Below, piece after piece: positions 47,568 to 57,374 of a stretch of DNA of 64,000 nucleotides. The notes below the pieces were generated by a model. The model saw nothing but the letters and a program-made list of their open reading frames with translations, did no database searches and was not told where the DNA came from. This stretch comes from Salinibacterium sp. (GTDB lineage Bacteria > Actinomycetota > Actinomycetes > Actinomycetales > Microbacteriaceae): the NCBI GenBank assembly GCA_015234465.1, contig JADGNA010000021.1, positions 16,409-80,408 of the forward strand, given 5' to 3'. The position numbers and the translations under genes were made by a program. Numbering within the stretch: position 1 is the first letter of the stretch; each line of letters begins with the position of its first letter.

Positions 47568-47864
47568 CTAGCGCACGACCACCGCGAGCACGTCGCGGGC
47601 CGAGAGCACGAGCAGGTCGTCGCCGCCGTACTTGACCTCGGTGCCGCCGTACTTGGAGTAGATCACCTTGTCGCCGACAGCAACGTCGAGCGGGATACGG
47701 TTGCCGTTGTCGTCGATGCGGCCGGGACCCACCGCCACGACCTCGCCCTCCTGGGGCTTCTCCTTGGCAGTGTCAGGGATGACAAGACCGGATGCAGTCG
47801 TCTGCTCGGCCTCGACCTGCTTGATGACAATGCGATCTTCGAGCGGCTTGATGGACACCGACAC
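47568..47864 (-). CDS. groES: co-chaperonin GroES
   Basis: 98 residues, the usual length. [24 protein letters not shown] includes the mobile loop that binds GroEL, and [19 protein letters not shown] is conserved. GTG at 47864 with AGAGG 7 bases upstream. It stands alone: groEL is not adjacent and a terminator follows. Two CIRCE-type elements control it. Confidence 0.97.
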   Translation of the reverse strand: MSVSIKPLEDRIVIKQVEAEQTTASGLVIPDTAKEKPQEGEVVAVGPGRIDDNGNRIPLDVAVGDKVIYSKYGGTEVKYGGDDLLVLSARDVLAVVVR

Positions 47865-47902
47865 GGTTGACCTCTTTCTGAAGTGCGTGAAGAAACTTGG
47901 GG

Positions 47903-47929
47903 TTAGCACCCTCACGGGGAGAGTGCCAG
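47903..47929. promoter_or_regulatory. degenerate CIRCE element (groES 5' UTR)
   Basis: TTAGCACCC-N9-GAGTGCCAG, a diverged copy of the HrcA operator, lies between the groES -10 box and its start. Confidence 0.75.
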
Positions 47930-47933
47930 AACA

Positions 47934-47963
47934 ACTGTAGCGGGGTGATTGGCACTCTCGCAA
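47934..47963 (-). promoter_or_regulatory. groES promoter
   Basis: On the minus strand TTGCGA (47958-47963), 18 bases, TACAGT (47934-47939). The -35 lies inside the intact CIRCE element. Confidence 0.55.
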
Positions 47964-47975
47964 TCCGAGTGCCAA
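47949..47975. promoter_or_regulatory. CIRCE element (HrcA operator)
   Basis: TTGGCACTC-N9-GAGTGCCAA is a perfect 9-bp inverted repeat of the CIRCE type. HrcA bound here would cover the groES -35 and release on heat stress. Confidence 0.92.
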
Positions 47976-48004
47976 TCACGGCGCGTGCGGCCATAATGGG
48001 CCGG

Positions 48005-49267
48005 ATGGATTCCGCCGAGCTCACCCACCTGCTGACGCCCGAGGGCTTGCGGCTTCTCGACTCCCTGCCGCCCTACGACAGCAAGGGTGATGTCGTGCGC
48101 ATGGTGAGCGAGCTCCGTGGTGCCGGTCATCCGTCCGCCCTCGTCGCCGCGGTGCTCACGCAGGCAAGACTGCGGCATCGAGCGCTGGCCAAGTTCGGCC
48201 CCTTCGCCGAGCGGATGCTCTTCACCGAGGCGGGGCTCGAGCAGGCCACCCGCCTGAGCGTCGCGGCGAGGCACGCGGAGCGCTTCCGCACCGCTGGCGT
48301 CACGCGCGTCGCTGACCTCGGCTGCGGCATCGGTGCCGACTCACTCGCGATGGCCGCGCTCGACCTCGGCGTGCTCGCGGTCGAGCGCGACGAGGTGACC
48401 GCCGCCATCGCCGCCTACAACCTCTCCCCCTGGCCATCCGTCACGGTCGAGCACGCCTCTGTGGAAGACGCCGACCTCGCCGAGACGGATGCCGCGTGGC
48501 TTGACCCCGCTCGCCGCAACGAGCACGGGCGACTCCACGACCCCGCCGACTGGTCCCCCAGCCTCGACTTCGCCTTCGGCCTGGCCGAGCGGATGCCCGT
48601 GGGCGTCAAGCTCGGACCGGGCGTCGACCGCGACGTGATCCCCACCGACGCGGAGGCCCAGTGGGTCTCGGTCGACCACGACGTGGTGGAGCTGGGAGTG
48701 TGGCTCGGCTCGCTGGCGAGGCCCGGCATCCGTCGCTCTGCCCTTGTCATCACGGAAGGGGGCGCCGCTGAGCTGAATTCGGCGGCCGACAGCGAGGACG
48801 CGGAGACGGGCGAGCTCGGAGAGTACCTCTACGAGCCCGACGGCGCGGTGATCCGCGCACGGCTGATCGGCGACCTCGCGCGCCAGCTCGGCGGGCGCAT
48901 GGTCAGCCAGGACATCGCCTACATCACGAGCGACCGAGCACTCGACACGCCCTTCGCGTCGCGGTTTCGCATCATCGCGCAACTCCCACTCGACGAACGA
49001 CGCCTCAAGCGCGAACTGCAGGTACGCGGGATCGGCCGTGTGGAGATCAAGAAACGCGGCGTCGACATCGACCCCGCCGCGTTCCGGCGCCGCCTCGCAC
49101 CCCGCGGAGACGGCACCGCCACCCTCGTATTGACGAGGGTGGCGGGTCGACGCGTTGCGCTACTGGCCGAGAGGGCTGTAGTAGCCGCCCGAGGCTCCCG
49201 CCACGAGGAAGAAGAAGGCCGGGATAATCCAGATGAGGCCCCAGAGCAGGCTGATCGTCAGGCCTGA
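48005..49267 (+). CDS. class I SAM-dependent methyltransferase with THUMP-like C-terminus
   Basis: 420 residues. SAM-binding motif VADLGCGIGADSLAMAALD (about 100-118) and a possible catalytic segment WLDPARRN. The C-terminal part resembles THUMP-like domains, so an RNA target is possible. CATAAT ends 7 bases before ATG 48005, favouring this leaderless start over ATG 47996. The last 108 bp run through the convergent DUF4190 gene; this Arg/Glu-rich tail looks like antisense read-through rather than family sequence. Confidence 0.8.
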   Translation: MDSAELTHLLTPEGLRLLDSLPPYDSKGDVVRMVSELRGAGHPSALVAAVLTQARLRHRALAKFGPFAERMLFTEAGLEQATRLSVAARHAERFRTAGVTRVADLGCGIGADSLAMAALDLGVLAVERDEVTAAIAAYNLSPWPSVTVEHASVEDADLAETDAAWLDPARRNEHGRLHDPADWSPSLDFAFGLAERMPVGVKLGPGVDRDVIPTDAEAQWVSVDHDVVELGVWLGSLARPGIRRSALVITEGGAAELNSAADSEDAETGELGEYLYEPDGAVIRARLIGDLARQLGGRMVSQDIAYITSDRALDTPFASRFRIIAQLPLDERRLKRELQVRGIGRVEIKKRGVDIDPAAFRRRLAPRGDGTATLVLTRVAGRRVALLAERAVVAARGSRHEEEEGRDNPDEAPEQADRQA

Positions 49268-49807
49268 GTACCCCGTGATGATGCCCGTGAGCCAGAAGGG
49301 CTTGCCGTGGGGCTCGCGGCGCTGCGCGATGTGGCCGAAGATGACACCCGCGAGGGCGGGGAGGAACCCGAGGCCGCCGAAGAGGCTCAGGAAGGCACCC
49401 GCAATGCCGGTGATCATCGACGTGAGGCTGAGGCCCTTGGGCGGACCCGCCGGCGCCGACTGGTAGGGCGCTCCGCCGTACGGCTGCTGCGCTCCCCCGT
49501 AGGGCTGCTGGGCGCCACCATACGGCTGCTGGGCCGAGCCCTGCGGCGGCTGCTGGCCGGCTCCATAGGGCTGCTGCGGAACCCCGTAGGGCTGCTCGGG
49601 CTGCGCTGCCGCCGTCGCGTCGCTCGCCGTGGCCGCGGGGCCATAGGGCGAGGCGGCCGGGGCAGCATCCGCCGCGGGCGCGTCGGGTGAGGGCGCCTCG
49701 GAGGCGGCGACCTCTGGCATCGGCTCGGGCGCGGGCACCTGCTCGGCTGCCGGCTCGGCGGGGGGCGTGGGGACCGGCGGAACCTCGTCGGGGTTGTGAG
49801 TGCTCAT
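49160..49807 (-). CDS. DUF4190 membrane protein with Pro/Gln/Tyr/Gly repeat region
   Basis: 215 residues. A Pro/Ala/Glu-rich start, then repeated units of the type QQPYGGA (about residues 75-115), then two membrane helices around a DUF4190 motif (LAGVIFGHIAQRREPHGKPFWLTG). ATG at 49807 has CAGAAT nearby upstream and no ribosome site, so it may be leaderless. Function unknown; disordered Pro/Gln/Tyr tails on small actinobacterial membrane proteins are common. The next gene encodes a related protein. Confidence 0.8.
   Translation of the reverse strand: MSTHNPDEVPPVPTPPAEPAAEQVPAPEPMPEVAASEAPSPDAPAADAAPAASPYGPAATASDATAAAQPEQPYGVPQQPYGAGQQPPQGSAQQPYGGAQQPYGGAQQPYGGAPYQSAPAGPPKGLSLTSMITGIAGAFLSLFGGLGFLPALAGVIFGHIAQRREPHGKPFWLTGIITGYSGLTISLLWGLIWIIPAFFFLVAGASGGYYSPLGQ
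49470..49580. repeat. short tandem repeats within the DUF4190 gene
   Basis: Related units of 21-24 bases with the word TAGGGCTGCTG and variants code for the QQPYGGA repeats on the minus strand. Copy number may vary between strains. Confidence 0.6.
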
Positions 49808-49843
49808 GCAGCCATTCTGTCGGATGCCCGCCCCCGGCAACAG

Positions 49844-49877
49844 CGAAGGGCCCGAGTCGTTCGACTCGGGCCCTTCG
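49844..49877. terminator. terminator after the second DUF4190 gene
   Basis: Perfect 16-bp inverted repeat (49844-49859 with 49862-49877, arm CGAAGGGCCCGAGTCG) with a 2-base loop, just past the stop of the gene at 49888. Confidence 0.75.
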
Positions 49878-49887
49878 GTGACTGCAA

Positions 49888-50286
49888 CTAGTTGTTGAGC
49901 TCCTCGAGCTGCTGCTCGAGCTCGTACGGCGTCATGTCGCTGTACTGCTCGCTGATCGCACCGATGAAGGCGGTGCTCACGATGACGAGGAGCACCGTGA
50001 TCGCGAGGCCGACGAAGCCCGTGATGATGCCCGTCAGCCAGAGGCCCTTCGACGCCTGCGGCTCCTTCGACTTGCCGAGGAAGCCGAGGATGATCGCGGC
50101 GATCGGCAGAATGACGCCGATGAGGCCGAAGAGCGAGAAGAGGCCGATCCACGACCCGAGGAGGCCCAGGATTCCGGCGATGAGCGCGATGATGCTCAGC
50201 ACGGGCGCCTTCTTGGGCGCACCACCGGCGGGTGCGGCGGAGTAGGGGGTGGGCTCCGGGGCGGCAGCCGGCATGGATTCAGACAC
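49888..50286 (-). CDS. DUF4190 small membrane protein
   Basis: 132 residues. A short Pro/Ala start, then three hydrophobic segments with the DUF4190-like GFLGKSKEPQASKGLWLTG, and a charged end YELEQQLEELNN. GTG at 50286 with AAGGAG 6 bases upstream. Paralog of the next gene (same KGLWLTGIITG pattern). Function unknown. Confidence 0.8.
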   Translation of the reverse strand: MSESMPAAAPEPTPYSAAPAGGAPKKAPVLSIIALIAGILGLLGSWIGLFSLFGLIGVILPIAAIILGFLGKSKEPQASKGLWLTGIITGFVGLAITVLLVIVSTAFIGAISEQYSDMTPYELEQQLEELNN

Positions 50287-50380
50287 GGAAGTCTCCTTGA
50301 TGAAACGTCGGATTGATGCGGTGCCTATGGTGGCAGCACCCCGAACAGGTGTCAACGAACGACACCCGCTTTCTTCGACG

Positions 50381-51427
50381 TTACGCCTGGATGCTCGTCA
50401 CGGGGAGGGTCGAGTCGGCACCGAAGCCGAGCCCCGAGGGTTCCCGGCCCGCCGCGACGAGTTGCGCCCCGAGGGCCGCGATCATGGCCCCATTGTCGGT
50501 GCAGAGGGAGAAGGGTGGGATGCGGAGCGCGATCCCGGCCTCCGCGCACCGCTCCTCCGCGAGGGCTCGCACGCGAGCGTTCGCGACGACGCCGCCACCG
50601 AGCAGCAGGCGCGGCACACCGAGGTCGCGGCAGGCGGCGACGGCCTTCGTGATGAGCACGTCGGCGACGGCCTCGCGGAAGCTCGCCGCGACATCCGCCA
50701 CCGGCACCTCCTCGCCGGCATCGCGCTTCTGCTCGACCCAGCGCGCGACGGCCGTCTTGAGGCCCGAGAACGAGAAGTCGTAGCGGTGCTTCGCCATGTC
50801 CTTGGGCAGGCTCAGCCCGCGAGGGAAGCGGATCGCCTTCGGGTCACCGGATGCCGCGGCCCTGTCGATCTCGGGACCGCCCGGGTAGGGCAAGCCGAGC
50901 AGTCGCGCGACCTTGTCGAAGGCCTCCCCCGCCGCATCGTCGATCGTCTCGCCCAGCATCTCGACATCGCTCACGAGGTCGCGCACGAGCAGCAGCGAGG
51001 TGTGGCCGCCGGAGACGAGCAGCGCGACCGTCGGGTACTCGACGTCCTCACCCGTCAGCACGTCGGCGCCCACGTGGCCCACGAGGTGATTGACCGCGTA
51101 GAGGGGCTTGCCCGTCGCCACGGCGAGCGCCTTGGCAGCACCGACCCCCACCATGAGGGCGCCCGACAGGCCGGGGCCGCTCGTGACGGCGATCGCGTCG
51201 AGCTCGGCGAGCGAGACATCCGCCCGCTTCAGCGCCTCTTCGAGCGTCGGGTTCATGGCCTCGAGGTGGGCGCGCGCGGCGATCTCGGGCACGACGCCGC
51301 CGTAGCGGGCGTGCTCGTCCATCGAGGAGGCGATGACGTTGGCGAGGAGCTCCGTGCCCCGCACGATGCCGACGCCCGTCTCGTCGCAGCTGGTCTCGAT
51401 GCCCAGCACGAGTGGTTCGCGGGTCAT
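50381..51427 (-). CDS. tsaD: tRNA N6-threonylcarbamoyladenosine synthase subunit TsaD
   Basis: 348 residues, Kae1/Qri7 family. Metal-binding His pair in [10 protein letters not shown] and the loop [12 protein letters not shown]; conserved start [12 protein letters not shown]. It transfers the threonylcarbamoyl group to A37 of ANN-decoding tRNAs with TsaB and TsaE, all encoded upstream in the same operon. ATG overlaps the rimI stop. Confidence 0.97.
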   Translation of the reverse strand: MTREPLVLGIETSCDETGVGIVRGTELLANVIASSMDEHARYGGVVPEIAARAHLEAMNPTLEEALKRADVSLAELDAIAVTSGPGLSGALMVGVGAAKALAVATGKPLYAVNHLVGHVGADVLTGEDVEYPTVALLVSGGHTSLLLVRDLVSDVEMLGETIDDAAGEAFDKVARLLGLPYPGGPEIDRAAASGDPKAIRFPRGLSLPKDMAKHRYDFSFSGLKTAVARWVEQKRDAGEEVPVADVAASFREAVADVLITKAVAACRDLGVPRLLLGGGVVANARVRALAEERCAEAGIALRIPPFSLCTDNGAMIAALGAQLVAAGREPSGLGFGADSTLPVTSIQA

Positions 51428-51918
51428 GATGCTCCCTCCTCGGCAACGCCGGCGATCGGATGCTCCAGGGTCGCCCTCATGACGATGGCGTCGACCCCGT
51501 CGGGCTGGTAGTAGCGGGGACGCACCCCGAGGATCTCGAATCCGAGCTCCTCGTAGAGTCGCTTCGCCCCCGGGTTGTCGGCCCGCACCTCGAGGAACAT
51601 TTCACGCGCTCCCCGCTGCCTCGCCTCGCCCATGAGTTGCAGCATGAGGGCGCGTCCGAGACCTCCGCGGCGGGCGGCCTCATCGACCGCGATCGTCTGG
51701 ATGTCGCCCTGTCGCGACCCCGAGGGGGCAAGCAGGCCGGCGTAGCCCTGCACCTCCCCGGTGTCGTTGCGCTCCGCGACGAGGTAGTAGGTGTGCTCGC
51801 TCTCAAGCTCAGCCGCCATGGCCTTCTCCGACCAGGCGTCGTTCGCGAAGGTCGCGGTCTCGATGCGCATGATGTCGGCGAGGTCGCCGATGCCGGCGCG
51901 ACGGAGGAACCAGGTCAT
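51424..51918 (-). CDS. rimI: ribosomal-protein-alanine N-acetyltransferase (GNAT)
   Basis: 164 residues. Acetyl-CoA-binding [18 protein letters not shown] and the C-terminal [25 protein letters not shown] are the RimI pattern. Classically acetylates ribosomal protein S18; other substrates are possible. Encoded between tsaB and tsaD, with ATGA overlaps at both ends. Confidence 0.92.
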   Translation of the reverse strand: MTWFLRRAGIGDLADIMRIETATFANDAWSEKAMAAELESEHTYYLVAERNDTGEVQGYAGLLAPSGSRQGDIQTIAVDEAARRGGLGRALMLQLMGEARQRGAREMFLEVRADNPGAKRLYEELGFEILGVRPRYYQPDGVDAIVMRATLEHPIAGVAEEGAS

Positions 51919-52538
51919 CCCGTCACGCGCTTCGGGCCGGCGGAGAGGGTCACGTCGGGCGACCTCAGGTAGAGCGGCTCGGCACCCGCGAAGTCGCGCC
52001 CGTGGGAGTACAGCAACTCGGCCAGCATTCCGGCGGCACCGGCCGAAACCTCAGCGGCGTCGATGCGGGTCACCCCTGCACCGGTGGGCAGCTCCGAGGG
52101 AGCCGCGAGGGCCGGCTCGCCCGAGCGGACGGGCAGCCCCTCGGAGTCGACCCCCGAGTAGGCGGACCAGTAGACCTCGCGGCGGCGGGCATCCGTCACC
52201 ACCAGGAGCGGCCCGGATACTCCCGCCGCATAGTGCTGCAAGGCGATCGCATCGTGGCTGACGACCCGCACGACCGGCTTGCCCGCGCCGAGTGCGAACG
52301 CCTGCGCGGCCGCGATGCCGACGCGAAGCCCCGTGAACGGTCCGGGCCCCATGCCGACCGCGACGCCGGAGAGGTCGGCGACCTGGACGCCCGCCTGCTC
52401 GAGGCAGCGTGCGATGAGTTCGCCGACGACCTCGGCATGGCGTCGCGTGTCACTCTCGCCCAGCTCGACGATGATGCCCCGGTCGCGGTCGACGATGGCG
52501 ACCGAGGTGCCCGCCGAGGTGTCGATGGAGAGGAGCAT
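51915..52538 (-). CDS. tsaB: t6A biosynthesis protein TsaB
   Basis: 207 residues. Start MLLSIDTSAGTSVAIVD and VAVGMGPGPFTGLRVGIA are typical. It is the non-catalytic actin-like partner of TsaD. ATG overlaps the tsaE stop (TGATG). Confidence 0.93.
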   Translation of the reverse strand: MLLSIDTSAGTSVAIVDRDRGIIVELGESDTRRHAEVVGELIARCLEQAGVQVADLSGVAVGMGPGPFTGLRVGIAAAQAFALGAGKPVVRVVSHDAIALQHYAAGVSGPLLVVTDARRREVYWSAYSGVDSEGLPVRSGEPALAAPSELPTGAGVTRIDAAEVSAGAAGMLAELLYSHGRDFAGAEPLYLRSPDVTLSAGPKRVTG

Positions 52539-53017
52539 CAGTCCAGCCTAATCTCGCGCCAGCGGGGGCCATGGCCCTCGATCGTCACCCGCCGCGGTTC
52601 GACCGGCTCCTCGCCCTCGACCGCCGTGTCGGCGCCCTTGGGCCGATGGATCGCGATCTCGAGCCATTCATCGACGACCGCGTCGAGCATGCCTGCCGCC
52701 CACTCCACGACGACGACGGATGCCTCGAAGTCGATGTCGAGGTCATCGAGCTCGGCGGGGTGCGAGAGCCGGTAGGCGTCGACGTGCACGAGGGGCGGGC
52801 CGTCGCCGAGGTTCGGATGCGTGCGGGCGAGCACGAAGGTCGGGCTTGTCACGGGGCCGCGAACGCCGAGGGCCTCGCCGAGCCCGCGCGTGAAGGTGGT
52901 CTTGCCCGCCCCGAGCTCGCCGTTGAGCGCGACGACGTCGCCCGCGCGCAGCTCGCGCGCGATCCGCGCCCCCAACTCACCCATCGCCTCGGGCGTCTCG
53001 ATGATGCGCTCGATCAC
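52538..53017 (-). CDS. tsaE: t6A biosynthesis ATPase TsaE
   Basis: 159 residues. Walker A LNGELGAGKTTFTRG, then SPTFVLARTHP and VHVDAYRL. P-loop ATPase that helps turnover of the TsaBD complex. GTG at 53017 overlaps the alr stop (GTGA); GTG 53026 is an alternative. A much longer frame upstream is a shadow of alr. Confidence 0.93.
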   Translation of the reverse strand: MIERIIETPEAMGELGARIARELRAGDVVALNGELGAGKTTFTRGLGEALGVRGPVTSPTFVLARTHPNLGDGPPLVHVDAYRLSHPAELDDLDIDFEASVVVVEWAAGMLDAVVDEWLEIAIHRPKGADTAVEGEEPVEPRRVTIEGHGPRWREIRLD

Positions 53018-54117
53018 GGATGCCACGTCCTCGCCACTCGCGGGCCGATCCGTGTCACGACCTCGTAGTTGATCGTGCCCGCCGCCGCGGCCCACTCGTC
53101 GACCGCGGGCGCGCCATCCGCCGGGTCGCCGAAGAGCACGGCGCGGTCGCCGACGGCGACCTCCGTGTCGCCCACGTCGACCACGAACTGGTCCATTGCG
53201 ATGCGGCCGGCCACCTGGAAGGTGCCGCCGTTGATCGCGACGGGGCCGAGGCCGGAGGCCTGGCGGGGAATGCCGTCCGCATAGCCGAGCGGCACGAGGG
53301 CGAGCGTCGTCTCGCGCTGGGCGCGGTAGGTGAGCCCGTAGGAGACCCCCGAGCCGGCCGGAACCCGCTTGACGGAGGCCACCTGCGCGGAGAGCCGCAT
53401 CGCTGGCCGCAGCCCGAGTGATCGAGAATCCCGGTCGTCGAAGGGAGAGAGCCCATACATGCCGATGCCGAGCCGCACGAGGTCGAAGCGCGCCTCGGGC
53501 ACATCGATCGCGCCGGCCGTGGCCGCCAGGTGCCGCCACCGCGGGTGCAGGCCGGCATCGCGAGCCGCTACCGTCGCCGCATCGAAGGCTGCGACCTGCG
53601 CGAGGTCCTCCTCACGGCCCGCGTTCGCGAGGTGCGAGAAGATCCCCTCGACGCGGATGCGCCCCTGCTGTTCCAACGTCGCCGCACGCTCGAAGAAGGC
53701 GGGCCATGAGGAACGCTCGGCGCCGTTGCGGCCGAGGCCGGTGTCGACCTTGAGATGGACGGTGGGTGTGGCATCCGTCGCCGCGGCCCGCTCCAGCTGT
53801 TCGACGCGGCTCAGCCCGAGCTCGATACCGGCAGCAGCCGCGGCCACGAAGTCCTCGTCCGGCGCGTGCAACCACGCGAGGATCGACGCCGTGATGCCGG
53901 CCTTGCGCAGCAGGAGTGCCTCACCGATGTCGGCGACGCCCAGCCGCTCCGCGCCGCCCTCAAGGGCAGCGCGCGCCACCTCGGCCGTTCCGTGTCCGTA
54001 GCCGTCGGCCTTGACGACCGCCATGGCCGGTGTGCCGCCCGCAAGCTCCCGGAGCCTGGCCACGTTGCCGCTGATGGCCGACAGCGAGACGGATGCCTCC
54101 CGCATCCGCCCACTCAT
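53014..54117 (-). CDS. alr: alanine racemase
   Basis: 367 residues. PLP lysine in [16 protein letters not shown] (about residue 36) and catalytic Tyr in VSYGLTYRA (about 260). Makes D-alanine for peptidoglycan. ATG overlaps the acpS stop (ATGA). Confidence 0.96.
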   Translation of the reverse strand: MSGRMREASVSLSAISGNVARLRELAGGTPAMAVVKADGYGHGTAEVARAALEGGAERLGVADIGEALLLRKAGITASILAWLHAPDEDFVAAAAAGIELGLSRVEQLERAAATDATPTVHLKVDTGLGRNGAERSSWPAFFERAATLEQQGRIRVEGIFSHLANAGREEDLAQVAAFDAATVAARDAGLHPRWRHLAATAGAIDVPEARFDLVRLGIGMYGLSPFDDRDSRSLGLRPAMRLSAQVASVKRVPAGSGVSYGLTYRAQRETTLALVPLGYADGIPRQASGLGPVAINGGTFQVAGRIAMDQFVVDVGDTEVAVGDRAVLFGDPADGAPAVDEWAAAAGTINYEVVTRIGPRVARTWHP

Positions 54118-54485
54118 GCCCGGCCCTCCGCGACGACGTAGGCGATCGCGAGACCGCCATCGTGGCTCATCGACAGGTGAAAGGTGCCGATGCCGCGCCG
54201 CTCGGCGATCTCGGCGATGCCGCCGTGCAGCTCAAACGAGGGGTTGCGCAGCTCGTTCGAGACGACGCGCATGTCGTGCCAGCGCATCCCGGTCGAATCT
54301 CCGACCGCCTTGATGAGCGCCTCCTTCGCGGCGAACCGTGCCGCGAGCGAGGGCAGCGAACGCCGACGGCCATCCGACCACTGTTCGCTCTCGGCGAACA
54401 GGCGGTCGAGGAGCCTCGGAGTCCGGCTCGCCGCCCGCTCGAAGCGGGCGAGATCGACCAGGTCGACGCCCACCCCGAGGATCAC
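54114..54485 (-). CDS. acpS: holo-[acyl-carrier-protein] synthase
   Basis: 123 residues. [13 protein letters not shown] with the metal-binding Asp and [12 protein letters not shown] with the catalytic Glu. Transfers 4'-phosphopantetheine to acyl carrier protein. GTG start, 3 bp after glmS. Confidence 0.95.
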   Translation of the reverse strand: MILGVGVDLVDLARFERAASRTPRLLDRLFAESEQWSDGRRRSLPSLAARFAAKEALIKAVGDSTGMRWHDMRVVSNELRNPSFELHGGIAEIAERRGIGTFHLSMSHDGGLAIAYVVAEGRA

Positions 54486-54488
54486 GGC

Positions 54489-56345
54489 CTACTCCACCGT
54501 GACGGACTTGGCGAGGTTACGCGGCTGGTCGACGTCGAGGCCCTTGGCCGAAGCGAGCTCCATCGCGAAGATCTGCAGCGGGATGACCGCGAGCAGCGGC
54601 TCGAAGAAGCGACCCGCGAGCGGGATCGGCAGCACGACATCCGCGTAGGGCAGCACTGCCGCGTCGCCCTGCTCCGCGATCGCGAGCACACGGGCGCCGC
54701 GAGCGCGGATCTCCTGGATGTTCGAGACGACCTTCTTGTGCAGCGAGTCGGGGTCGCGCGGGCTCGGCACGACGACGAAGACCGGGATGCCGGGCTCGAT
54801 CAGCGCGATGGGACCGTGCTTGAGCTCACCGGCCGCGAAGCCCTCCGCGTGGATGTAGGCGATCTCCTTGAGCTTGAGCGCACCCTCAAGCGCGACGGGG
54901 AAGCCCACGTGGCGGCCAAGGAACAGCACGGAACGCGTGTCGGCCATCCAGCCGGCCATCTGCTTGATGGTCTCGTGCTCCTCGAGCACGGTCGCCATCT
55001 TGTCGGGAAGCGCCTGAAGCTCCTCGACCGCGGAGGCGACCTCCTGCGCCGACAGGGTGCCGCGGGCCGTCGCGATGTGCAGTCCGAGCAGGTAGAGCGC
55101 GATCACCTGGGCGACGAAGGCCTTGGTCGAGGCGACAGCCACCTCGGGGCCGGCGTGCGTGTAGATGACGGCGTCGGACTCGCGCGGGATCGTCGCACCC
55201 TGCGTGTTGCAGATCGACACCGTGCGCGCGCCGTTCTCGCTCGCGTACTTGACCGCCATGAGCGTGTCCATCGTCTCGCCCGACTGGCTGATCGAGACGA
55301 CGAGCGTGTCGGGGGTGAGGATCGGCTCGCGGTAGCGGAACTCGTGCGCGAGCTCGACGTCCACGGGCACGCGGGCCCACTTCTCGATCGCATACTTCGC
55401 GACCATGCCCGAGTAGTTGGCTGTGCCCGCGCCGACGATCACGATCCGGTCGATGGCACGGAGCGCGTCGTCGCCGATGCCATCGAGTTCGGCGATGTTC
55501 ACGCCGTCCTCCGTCGCGCGGCCGAGGAGGGTCTTCGCGACAGCCTCGGGCTCCTCGCTGATCTCCTTCGCCATGAAGCTCGACCAGCCGCCCTTCTCCG
55601 AGGCGGAGGCATCCCAGGCGACCTCGAAGGTCTTGGCTTCGACCGCGTGGCCGTCGAAGTCGGTGACGGTGACGCTGTCGGGGGTGATGATCGCGAGCTG
55701 GTCCTGGCCGATCTCCATCGCGCGGTGCGTGTGCTCGACGAATGCCGCGACATCCGAGCCAAGGAAGTTCTCGCCGTCACCGAGGCCGATCACGAGCGGG
55801 GAGTTGCGGCGTGCGCCCACGACAACGCCCGGCTCGTCGACGTGCATGACGAGCAGCGTGAAGGCACCGTGGAGGCGCGCGACGACCTCGCGAAGTGCCT
55901 CGGCGAGGTTGCCGGCGCGACGGTAGGCGCGGCCCACGAGGAGCGCGGCGACCTCGCTGTCGGTCTCGCTGAGGAACTCGGTCTCCGGGTCCTCGTCGAG
56001 CAGCTCCTGCTTGAGCTCGGCGAAGTTCTCGATGATGCCGTTGTGGATGAGGGCCAGGCGGCCGTCATCGCCGAGGTGCGGATGCGCGTTCGAGTCGGTG
56101 GGACCACCGTGCGTCGCCCAGCGGGTGTGGCCGATGCCGGTGGCGCCATTCGCGACCGGCTGCGAGACCAGTTCATCGGCGAGCATCTGCAGCTTGCCCG
56201 CCTTCTTGCGGGTGTCAAGGGTGCCGTCCGCACCCAGCACCGCGATGCCAGCCGAGTCGTAGCCACGGTACTCAAGACGACGAAGACCGCCCATCAGCAC
56301 CTCGATGCTCTTGTCGGTTCCGACGTATCCCACAATTCCACACAT
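54489..56345 (-). CDS. glmS: glutamine-fructose-6-phosphate aminotransferase (isomerising)
   Basis: 618 residues. N-terminal nucleophile Cys2 in MCGIVGYVG (glutaminase domain to about 240) and two SIS sugar-isomerase domains. C-terminal [13 protein letters not shown] is the conserved end. Makes glucosamine 6-phosphate for peptidoglycan. It leads the operon that continues with acpS-alr-tsaEB-rimI-tsaD. The coaA promoter lies in the opposite direction immediately upstream. Confidence 0.97.
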   Translation of the reverse strand: MCGIVGYVGTDKSIEVLMGGLRRLEYRGYDSAGIAVLGADGTLDTRKKAGKLQMLADELVSQPVANGATGIGHTRWATHGGPTDSNAHPHLGDDGRLALIHNGIIENFAELKQELLDEDPETEFLSETDSEVAALLVGRAYRRAGNLAEALREVVARLHGAFTLLVMHVDEPGVVVGARRNSPLVIGLGDGENFLGSDVAAFVEHTHRAMEIGQDQLAIITPDSVTVTDFDGHAVEAKTFEVAWDASASEKGGWSSFMAKEISEEPEAVAKTLLGRATEDGVNIAELDGIGDDALRAIDRIVIVGAGTANYSGMVAKYAIEKWARVPVDVELAHEFRYREPILTPDTLVVSISQSGETMDTLMAVKYASENGARTVSICNTQGATIPRESDAVIYTHAGPEVAVASTKAFVAQVIALYLLGLHIATARGTLSAQEVASAVEELQALPDKMATVLEEHETIKQMAGWMADTRSVLFLGRHVGFPVALEGALKLKEIAYIHAEGFAAGELKHGPIALIEPGIPVFVVVPSPRDPDSLHKKVVSNIQEIRARGARVLAIAEQGDAAVLPYADVVLPIPLAGRFFEPLLAVIPLQIFAMELASAKGLDVDQPRNLAKSVTVE

Positions 56346-56400
56346 GCGCCCGATTCTATGCCAGCGGTGCTGAGCGAAAATCCGCGCGCGCCGCGCGCGC

Positions 56401-56406
56401 TAGGCT
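56401..56406 (+). promoter_or_regulatory. -10 box of coaA
   Basis: TAGGCT ends 8 bases before the ATG at 56415, so a leaderless or nearly leaderless mRNA is expected. Confidence 0.45.
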
Positions 56407-56414
56407 TCTCAGCG

Positions 56415-57362
56415 ATGTCCGACCCCACTACAGGCGCGCCAGGCAGCACGCCATTCGTCGAGATCGAGCGGGCCGCCTGGGCAGAACTCGCGCCAGCGAC
56501 GAAGCTGCCGCTCTCCCAGGAGGAGATCGTCGGGCTTCGTGGCCTCGGCGACGCACTCGGCGTCGACGAGGTCTCCGACGTCTACCTGCCGCTCAGCAGG
56601 CTCATCAACCTCTACGTCGTGGGCGCCCGCGAACTGCACGCCGCGACGAGCGGCTTTCTCGGAGAACGCTCCCCCACGACACCCTTCGTGATCGGTGTCG
56701 CCGGATCGGTCGCGGTGGGCAAGTCGACCATCGCCCGCCTCCTGCGCGTGCTCCTGGCCCGCTGGGAGTCGACGCCGCGCGTTGCCCTCCTCACCACCGA
56801 CGGGTTCCTGCATCCCAACGCCGAACTCGAGCGGCGGGGTCTCATGCAGCGCAAGGGCTTCCCCGAGTCCTACGATCGCCGCAGCCTCCTGCGCTTCGTC
56901 ACACAGGTCAAGAGCGGTGTCGCGGAGGTGCGCGCCCCCGTCTACTCGCACCTCACCTACGACATCATTCCCGGCGCCGAGGTCGTCGTGCGGCGGCCCG
57001 ACATCCTCATCGTCGAGGGACTCAACGTGCTGCAGCCGCCCCAGCCCGGGCACACCCTCGCGCTCAGCGACCTCTTCGACTTCAGCATCTATGTGGACGC
57101 GCGCACGAACGACATCGCCCGCTGGTACGAGGAGCGCTTCCTCAAGCTGCAGCGCGGGGCATTCGCCGACCCGGAGTCGTACTTCCACCGCTATGCGTCG
57201 CTCGACGAGCAGCAGGCGCGGGAGACAGCCTCAGGCATCTGGAACAGAATCAACCTGCCCAACCTGAGCGAGAACATCCTGCCCACACGGTCGCGGGCGA
57301 CACTCGTGCTGCGCAAGGACGCCGATCACGCCGTGCAGAAGATCCTGCTGCGCAAGATCTGA
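56415..57362 (+). CDS. coaA: pantothenate kinase (type I)
   Basis: 315 residues. P-loop [18 protein letters not shown] (about 95-112), TTDGFLHPN and [14 protein letters not shown] are the bacterial CoaA signatures. First step of coenzyme A synthesis. An upstream open frame runs antisense through glmS and is not real. The gene lies between glmS and glmM on the opposite strand. Confidence 0.96.
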   Translation: MSDPTTGAPGSTPFVEIERAAWAELAPATKLPLSQEEIVGLRGLGDALGVDEVSDVYLPLSRLINLYVVGARELHAATSGFLGERSPTTPFVIGVAGSVAVGKSTIARLLRVLLARWESTPRVALLTTDGFLHPNAELERRGLMQRKGFPESYDRRSLLRFVTQVKSGVAEVRAPVYSHLTYDIIPGAEVVVRRPDILIVEGLNVLQPPQPGHTLALSDLFDFSIYVDARTNDIARWYEERFLKLQRGAFADPESYFHRYASLDEQQARETASGIWNRINLPNLSENILPTRSRATLVLRKDADHAVQKILLRKI

Positions 57363-57374
57363 GGGCCCTCGCGG

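Noticed and set aside
49470..49580. CRISPR-like array
   Set aside because: These are coding repeats of QQPYGGA units in one frame, without spacers. No CRISPR array or cas gene was seen in the window.
54093..56414. Plus-strand frame upstream of and in frame with coaA (part of a 1089-codon ORF)
   Set aside because: It is the antisense of acpS and glmS. CoaA homology and a -10 box support the start at 56415.
56346..56414. glmS ribozyme upstream of glmS
   Set aside because: The gap to coaA is 69 bp and shows no ribozyme core. The glmS ribozyme is a Firmicutes-type element.
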